Shown here piece after piece: positions 60,013 through 64,000 of a DNA stretch of 64,000 nt. The stretch comes from Bradyrhizobium sp. SSBR45G (GTDB lineage: Bacteria > Pseudomonadota > Alphaproteobacteria > Rhizobiales > Xanthobacteraceae): NCBI RefSeq assembly GCF_030159255.1, contig NZ_BSCT01000019.1:87031-151030 (forward strand), given 5' to 3'. A program made the position numbers and the translations under genes. Position 1 is the stretch's first letter, and every line of letters starts with the position of its first letter. The notes under the pieces are model-generated. The model did not search any database. It was not told the DNA's origin and saw only the letters and a program-made list of their open reading frames with translations.

Positions 60013-60721
60013 GGAAGTCATCCTCACCACCGTAGGCCTGCGCGCCGGCTATGGCGGCAAGCCGGTGCTTCAGGGCCTGGAGATCGAGGTCCGCGAGGGC
60101 GAGATCGTCGCCGTGATCGGCCGCAACGGCGTCGGCAAGTCGACCCTGATGAAGAGCCTGATCGGGCTGGTGCCGGCGATGTCAGGCTCGATCGTCTATC
60201 GCGGCGAGGCGGTGGAGCATCTGCCGGCGCACAAGCGCGCCCGGCTCGGCATGGGCTATGTGCCGCAGGGCCGCGACGTGTTTCCGCGGCTGACCGTCGG
60301 CGAGAACATCGCGGTGGGAGCTGCGATCAAGGGCGGCGGCATCCCGGAGGAGGGGCGGCAGCGTGTCATCGGCGCGTTCCCGATTTTGGAGGAGCGCTGG
60401 AGCCAGCGCGCCGGCACCATGTCCGGCGGCCAGCAGCAGCAGCTCGCGATCGGGCGCGTGCTGATCGCCGATCCCAATCTGATTCTGCTCGACGAGCCGT
60501 CTGAAGGCATCCAGCCCAACATCGTGCAGGACATCGCCCGCAACATGGTCGAGCTCAACCGCCGGACCGGCGTCACCATCATCCTGGTCGAGCAGAATCT
60601 CGACATGATCCGCGCCATGGCGCAGCGCTGCTACGTCATGGACAAGGGCCGCATCACGGCAAGCCTCGCGCGCGAGGCGCTCGACGATCAGGCCGAGATG
60701 CGCAGGCATCTCGCCGTGTAG
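60005..60721 (+). CDS. ABC transporter ATP-binding protein (UrtE/LivF type)
   Basis: 238 residues. Walker A GRNGVGKST at 39-47, Q-loop GYVPQGRDVFPRLTVGENI, signature MSGGQQQQLAIGRVL, Walker B LILLDEPSEGIQP and switch histidine position occupied by Gln in VEQNLDM, which is usual for the LivF branch. It completes a five-gene branched-chain-type transporter (binding protein, two permeases, two ATPases). It begins inside the previous gene. The formamidase gene follows after 39 bases with AAGGAG as ribosome site. Confidence 0.92.
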   Translation: MRKEVILTTVGLRAGYGGKPVLQGLEIEVREGEIVAVIGRNGVGKSTLMKSLIGLVPAMSGSIVYRGEAVEHLPAHKRARLGMGYVPQGRDVFPRLTVGENIAVGAAIKGGGIPEEGRQRVIGAFPILEERWSQRAGTMSGGQQQQLAIGRVLIADPNLILLDEPSEGIQPNIVQDIARNMVELNRRTGVTIILVEQNLDMIRAMAQRCYVMDKGRITASLAREALDDQAEMRRHLAV

Positions 60722-60760
60722 TCTGAAGAAACGTCAACAACGAGCACAAGGAGAACGAGC

Positions 60761-61750
60761 ATGGCCTGGCATTCGGAGTCGATCATGGCCCGCAGGGGCA
60801 TCGCGAGGGGTGCGCGCGGCGTGCACCATGTCATCACCGAGAAGGACCAGGGCAAGTATCACTACGTCTACGGTCCCTATGTCGATCCCGTGCTGACCAT
60901 CGATCCCGGCGCGGTCGTCTCCGCCGAGACGCATGACGCGTTCGAAGGCGCGATCAAGCACGAGACCGACAGCCCGTCGAAGATCCTGAACTTCCCGTTC
61001 CTCAATCCGCAGAACGGCCCGATCTACGTCAACGGCGCCGAGAAGGGCGACACGCTCGCGGTCTACATCGAGAGCATCGTGCCGCGCGGGCCGCAGCCGC
61101 GCGGCACCACGGTGATCATGCCGGAGTTCGGCGGGCTGGTCGGAACGGGGAACACCGCGCTGCTCAACCCGGCGCTGCCGGAGCGGGTGAAGAAGCTCGA
61201 AATCACGGCCGAAAAGGGCACCGTCTGGAACGACAAGATCACGCTGCCCTATGAGCCGTTCATCGGCACCATCGGCACCTCGCCGGAGATCGAGGCGATC
61301 TCATCGCTGGTCCCGGACTACTATGGCGGCAACATGGATCTGCCGGATGTCGGCACCGGCGCGATGATCTATCTGCCCGTCAACACCAAGGGCGCGCTGC
61401 TCTATCTCGGCGACTGCCATGCCGCGCAGGGCGACGGCGAATTGTGCGGTGTCGCGATCGAGCATCCGACGGTCACGACCGTGCGGGTCGACCTGATCAA
61501 GGGCTGGCCGATCGCCTGGCCGCGGCTGGAAACCAAGGACTTCATCATGACCATCGGCTCTGCCAGGCCAATGGAAGATGCGGCGCGCATCGCCTATCGC
61601 GAACTGTGCCGCTGGATGGCGGCCGATTACGGTTTTGAGGAGATCGACGCCTACATGCTGCTGACCCAGGCCGGGCGCGTCCGGCTCGGCAACATGGTCG
61701 ATCCCAAATACACGCTCGGCGCCTCCATCAAGAAATCGTTCCTGGTCTGA
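60761..61750 (+). CDS. fmdA: Formamidase/acetamidase
   Basis: 329 residues from ATG 60761, with AAGGAG upstream. FmdA/AmdA family, hydrolysing formamide or acetamide to ammonia and the acid in the cytoplasm. Family features are DAFEGAIKHETD, FPFLNPQNGPIYVNGAEKGDTLAVYIE, in pieces, IGTIGTSPE, DLPDVGTGAMIYLPVNTKGALLYLGDCHAAQGDGEL, in pieces (the metal-binding region with CH), and CGVAIE. It is shorter than the roughly 400-residue FmdA proteins, which suggests membership of the acetamidase-like branch. Place in the operon makes it the likely main enzyme. Confidence 0.85.
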   Translation: MAWHSESIMARRGIARGARGVHHVITEKDQGKYHYVYGPYVDPVLTIDPGAVVSAETHDAFEGAIKHETDSPSKILNFPFLNPQNGPIYVNGAEKGDTLAVYIESIVPRGPQPRGTTVIMPEFGGLVGTGNTALLNPALPERVKKLEITAEKGTVWNDKITLPYEPFIGTIGTSPEIEAISSLVPDYYGGNMDLPDVGTGAMIYLPVNTKGALLYLGDCHAAQGDGELCGVAIEHPTVTTVRVDLIKGWPIAWPRLETKDFIMTIGSARPMEDAARIAYRELCRWMAADYGFEEIDAYMLLTQAGRVRLGNMVDPKYTLGASIKKSFLV

Positions 61751-61762
61751 GGGCAGGGTGTG

Positions 61763-63502
61763 ATGTCGTCGAAGGTCAAGGTCGCCACCGTCCAGTTCGA
61801 GCCGACATTGGGCGAGAAGGAGCGCAATATCGAGAGCCTGCTCGCGCTGTGCGAGCAGGCGGCATCGTCCGGCGCGAAGCTGATCGTGACGCCGGAAATG
61901 GGCACGACTGGCTATTGCTGGTACGATCGCGCGGAGGTGGCGCCGTTCGTCGAGAAGGTGCCGGGCTCGACCACGCATCGCTTCGCGGCGCTGGCGAAGC
62001 GTCACGGCTGCTTCATCGTCATCGGCATGCCCGAGGTCGATGACGACGACATCTACTATAACAGCGCGGTGCTGATCGGTGCGGACGGCGTGATCGGCCG
62101 GCACCGCAAGACCCATCCCTACATTTCCGAGCCGAAATGGGCCGCGGCCGGCGACCTGCACAACCAGGTGTTCGAGACGCCGATCGGCCGCATTGCGCTC
62201 CTGATCTGCATGGACATCCATTTCGTCGAGACGGCGCGGCTGATGGCGCTCGGCGGCGCCGATATCATCTGCCACATCTCGAACTGGCTGGCCGAGCGCA
62301 CGCCGGCGCCATATTGGATCAGTCGTGCCTTCGAGAATTCCTGCTACGTGATCGAGAGCAACCGCTGGGGGCTGGAGCGTACCGTGCAGTTCTCCGGCGG
62401 CAGCTGCGTCATCGCGCCCGACGGCACCTTGCCGGCCGTAATCGACAAGGGCGACGGCATGGCCTTCGCCGAGATCGACCTGGCCACCGCGCGGGCGCGG
62501 CGCGTGCTCGGCGAGCCCGTGTTCGCCCAGCGCCGGCCGGAGCTCTATCCGGAGCTGCTGACCAATACCTACAGCTGGAACCCGCGCGATTTCTTCGGCC
62601 TCTATGGCCATGAGCCGTGGCCGGCGGGGAAACGCTCGCGGATCAGCGTGGCGCAGTTCGCGCCGTCATCCGACGTGGCTGCCAATCTCCAGCGCATCGC
62701 CGGGCTGGGCGCGGCCGCGAAGTCCGAGGGCGCCGAGCTGGTGGTGTTTCCGGAACTTGCGGCAACAGGGCTGACCGATCCGGCCGGAACGGCCGAGCCG
62801 ATCCCAGGCCGCGTCACGGCCAGTCTCGCCGAGATCGCAGCGGGGCAGGGGATCACAATCGTCTGTGGACTTGCGGAACGAGACGGGAACACTATCTACA
62901 ACTCAGCCGTTCTGGTCATGCCCGACGGTAAAATCTCAACCTATCGCAAGACCCATCTGACGACGGCCGAACGCAGCTGGGCCAGCGCCGGGGATGCGTG
63001 GACGGTGGTCGACACGCCGATGGGACGGATCGGCATCCTGATCGGTCATGATGCCGCATTCCCGGAGGCGGGACGGGTGCTCGCGCTGCGCGGCTGCGAT
63101 CTGATCGTGTGTCCCTCGGCCGTGAAGGGCACCTTCAGTGCGGCGCATGCGGGGACGGAGGTGGTGCAGCCTTCGCCGGTCCCCACCGGCGCCGATCCGC
63201 ATCATTGGCATCACTTCCGCGTACGCGGTGGCGAGAACAACGCCTACTTCGCATTCGCGAATGTGTGCGATGCCGCGAATGGCTATCGCGGCCTCAGCGG
63301 TGTGTTCGGTCCGGATAGTTTTGCGTTTCCGCGCCGCGAGGCGATCATCGATCGCGACGAGGGCGTTGCGACAGTCGAGATCGACACCAGCAATCTCGAC
63401 AGCGTCTATCCGACCAACGTCGTCAGGCGGAAAGATCTCGTCTGCATGCGCATGCCGCACTCGTATCGCGCGCTGGTGCAACCACGTGCGAGCAATTTCT
63501 GA
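61763..63502 (+). CDS. Double-domain carbon-nitrogen hydrolase (nitrilase superfamily), second domain degenerate
   Basis: 579 residues from ATG 61763 (GTG 61760 is an alternative). It holds two nitrilase domains in tandem, about 1-285 and 290-579. Domain 1 has the full triad: Glu45 (VTPEMGT), Lys116 (HRKTHP) and Cys149 (LLICMDIHF). Domain 2 has Glu331 (VFPELAA) and Lys396 (YRKTHLT), but Gly428 replaces the cysteine (GILIGHDAAFPE). Single-domain relatives are about 270-300 residues. Domain 1 could cleave an amide or nitrile, and domain 2 may be structural or regulatory. It is twelve bases after fmdA and ends the ami operon. Confidence 0.9.
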   Translation: MSSKVKVATVQFEPTLGEKERNIESLLALCEQAASSGAKLIVTPEMGTTGYCWYDRAEVAPFVEKVPGSTTHRFAALAKRHGCFIVIGMPEVDDDDIYYNSAVLIGADGVIGRHRKTHPYISEPKWAAAGDLHNQVFETPIGRIALLICMDIHFVETARLMALGGADIICHISNWLAERTPAPYWISRAFENSCYVIESNRWGLERTVQFSGGSCVIAPDGTLPAVIDKGDGMAFAEIDLATARARRVLGEPVFAQRRPELYPELLTNTYSWNPRDFFGLYGHEPWPAGKRSRISVAQFAPSSDVAANLQRIAGLGAAAKSEGAELVVFPELAATGLTDPAGTAEPIPGRVTASLAEIAAGQGITIVCGLAERDGNTIYNSAVLVMPDGKISTYRKTHLTTAERSWASAGDAWTVVDTPMGRIGILIGHDAAFPEAGRVLALRGCDLIVCPSAVKGTFSAAHAGTEVVQPSPVPTGADPHHWHHFRVRGGENNAYFAFANVCDAANGYRGLSGVFGPDSFAFPRREAIIDRDEGVATVEIDTSNLDSVYPTNVVRRKDLVCMRMPHSYRALVQPRASNF

Positions 63503-63759
63503 CGCTGCGCGCGCGTTCCGTCTCAAAATGGAACGAGAACGGCGCGTGAGGGGGCGCAGAGCGGGGTGCGACAGCGCTATCCACAATTCTGCACAGCCGT
63601 CGCAAAAAGTTCTTGCACGGGATGCGGCATCGCACTATCTCACCACCACGCCAGCCGGACATCACTGATGACTGAGGCCCCCGACTTTCGGGACCAACGT
63701 TGCTTTATCTGATGTTTCTTTCTTCCGACTGGCTCCTGAGTTTTTCTTCAGAAAAGCTC
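63503..63759. other. Intergenic region before the rRNA promoter
   Basis: About 260 bases with no gene. An inverted pair GTTCC/GGAAC occurs near 63515-63535, which may end the ami operon weakly. TTGCAC (63613-63618) with a 17-base gap to TATCTC (63636-63641) is a possible additional promoter. Nothing else is recognised. Confidence 0.4.
63613..63641 (+). promoter_or_regulatory. Possible upstream promoter
   Basis: TTGCAC and TATCTC with 17 bases between them, about 120 bases upstream of the main candidate. rRNA operons often have two promoters, so this may be an extra one. Match to consensus is only moderate. Confidence 0.3.
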
Positions 63760-63787
63760 TTGACGGTCTCTCAAAATCAGCTATGTG
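63760..63787 (+). promoter_or_regulatory. Promoter of a downstream rRNA operon
   Basis: TTGACG (63760-63765), 16-base spacer, TATGTG (63782-63787), with an A/T-rich stretch just upstream (TTTTTCTTCAGAAAAG) as an UP element. The following leader has features known from rRNA operons of Bradyrhizobium, so this is presumably the rrn promoter. Confidence 0.6.
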
Positions 63788-64000
63788 AAGCGCCCCGGCA
63801 ACGGAGACTTCGACGGCGAAAGAGACCGAAGAAGATGATGCACTAAGTAGTTCGATGCGAACTAATAAGTGCGGGCTGTTTGACAAGTGAAGATGAAGAA
63901 AGAGAAACGTGGACGGCGGAGTCCTTGCGGGTCTCGGGATTTAGAGCTTCGGCTTTTGGTTCTGGGATCGGACGAGAAGACTTCGGCGGACAATGTTTCA
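63788..64000 (+). other. 5' leader of a ribosomal RNA operon (16S lies beyond the edge)
   Basis: GCTGTTTGACA at 63875-63885 resembles the boxA antitermination site (consensus TGCTCTTTAACA). The following purine-rich GAAGAAAGAGAAACGTGGAC is a sequence I recall from the rrn leader and 16S-23S spacer of Bradyrhizobium. The 16S rRNA itself is not reached within this window. Confidence 0.65.

Noticed and set aside
1..64000. CRISPR arrays, prophage or insertion-sequence transposase genes
   Set aside because: No series of equal repeats with spacers, and no integrase or transposase motifs, were seen anywhere in the window.

Overview
This window is GC-rich chromosomal DNA from an alphaproteobacterium. 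It is most likely Bradyrhizobium or a very close relative. The clues are the aerobic-type cobalamin cluster with cbiD in place of cobF, a BA14K-family protein, small proteins of a kind I associate with Bradyrhizobium, interspersed palindromic repeats familiar from that genus, and an rRNA-operon leader at the right edge. The genus call comes from recognition, not from a database search.

Layout. 1-2010: the 5' part of a ThDP-enzyme gene running off the left edge, a divergent D-2-hydroxyacid dehydrogenase, and a small CxxC protein. 2020-4958 (minus): a GNAT acetyltransferase and a large Orn/Lys/Arg decarboxylase, probably one operon. 5165-27163: an almost complete adenosylcobalamin locus. It contains cobT, an alpha-ribazole phosphatase, cobS, cobC, cobD, cobQ, cobO and cobP. 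A cobalamin riboswitch with a clear sigma-70-type promoter follows, then a DUF1636 gene, cobW, cobN, cobG, cobH, cobI, cobJ, cobK, cobL, cobE, cobM, cbiD, cobB and bluB. Three genes (cobC, cobK, cbiD) lie antisense inside otherwise plus-strand, overlapping gene strings. 27165-29246 (minus): a formyltransferase and a glycosyltransferase-like gene.

29247-40415: a flagellar filament and hook locus headed by an ECF sigma factor gene. It has flagellin, fliD, fliS, a small anti-sigma-like protein, flgD, flgE, two small helical proteins (one FlgN-like), flgK and flgL, and is closed by a strong bidirectional terminator. 40463-45803 (minus): two secreted small proteins, an alpha/beta hydrolase with metY, a nitroreductase and an orphan SsuA-like sulfonate-binding protein. 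45804-47111 has no convincing gene and is made of nested inverted repeats. It borders a compositionally atypical TPM-domain gene that appears to have cut the 3' end of a tetR gene. 48376-53885: an O-methyltransferase divergent from tetR, an Asp/Glu racemase-family protein, an NtaA/SnaA-type flavin monooxygenase, a tannase/feruloyl esterase and two small proteins.

53886-63502: an amide-utilisation operon. A leader with two hexaloop hairpins and an intrinsic terminator precedes amiC and amiR (amide sensor and ANTAR antiterminator). Then come a five-gene urea/amide ABC transporter, a formamidase/acetamidase, and a double-domain nitrilase-family protein whose second domain lacks the catalytic cysteine. 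63503-64000 holds promoter and leader sequences typical of an rRNA operon that starts beyond the right edge.

How the parts work together: the cobalamin genes take precorrin-2 through to adenosylcobalamin, including synthesis of the lower ligand (BluB). Only uroporphyrinogen methyltransferase, the two small cobaltochelatase subunits and a few others are not here. The ami operon links sensing of an amide to transcript read-through, uptake and hydrolysis to ammonia. Several genes at 42-51 kb point to organosulfur use, though that link is inference.
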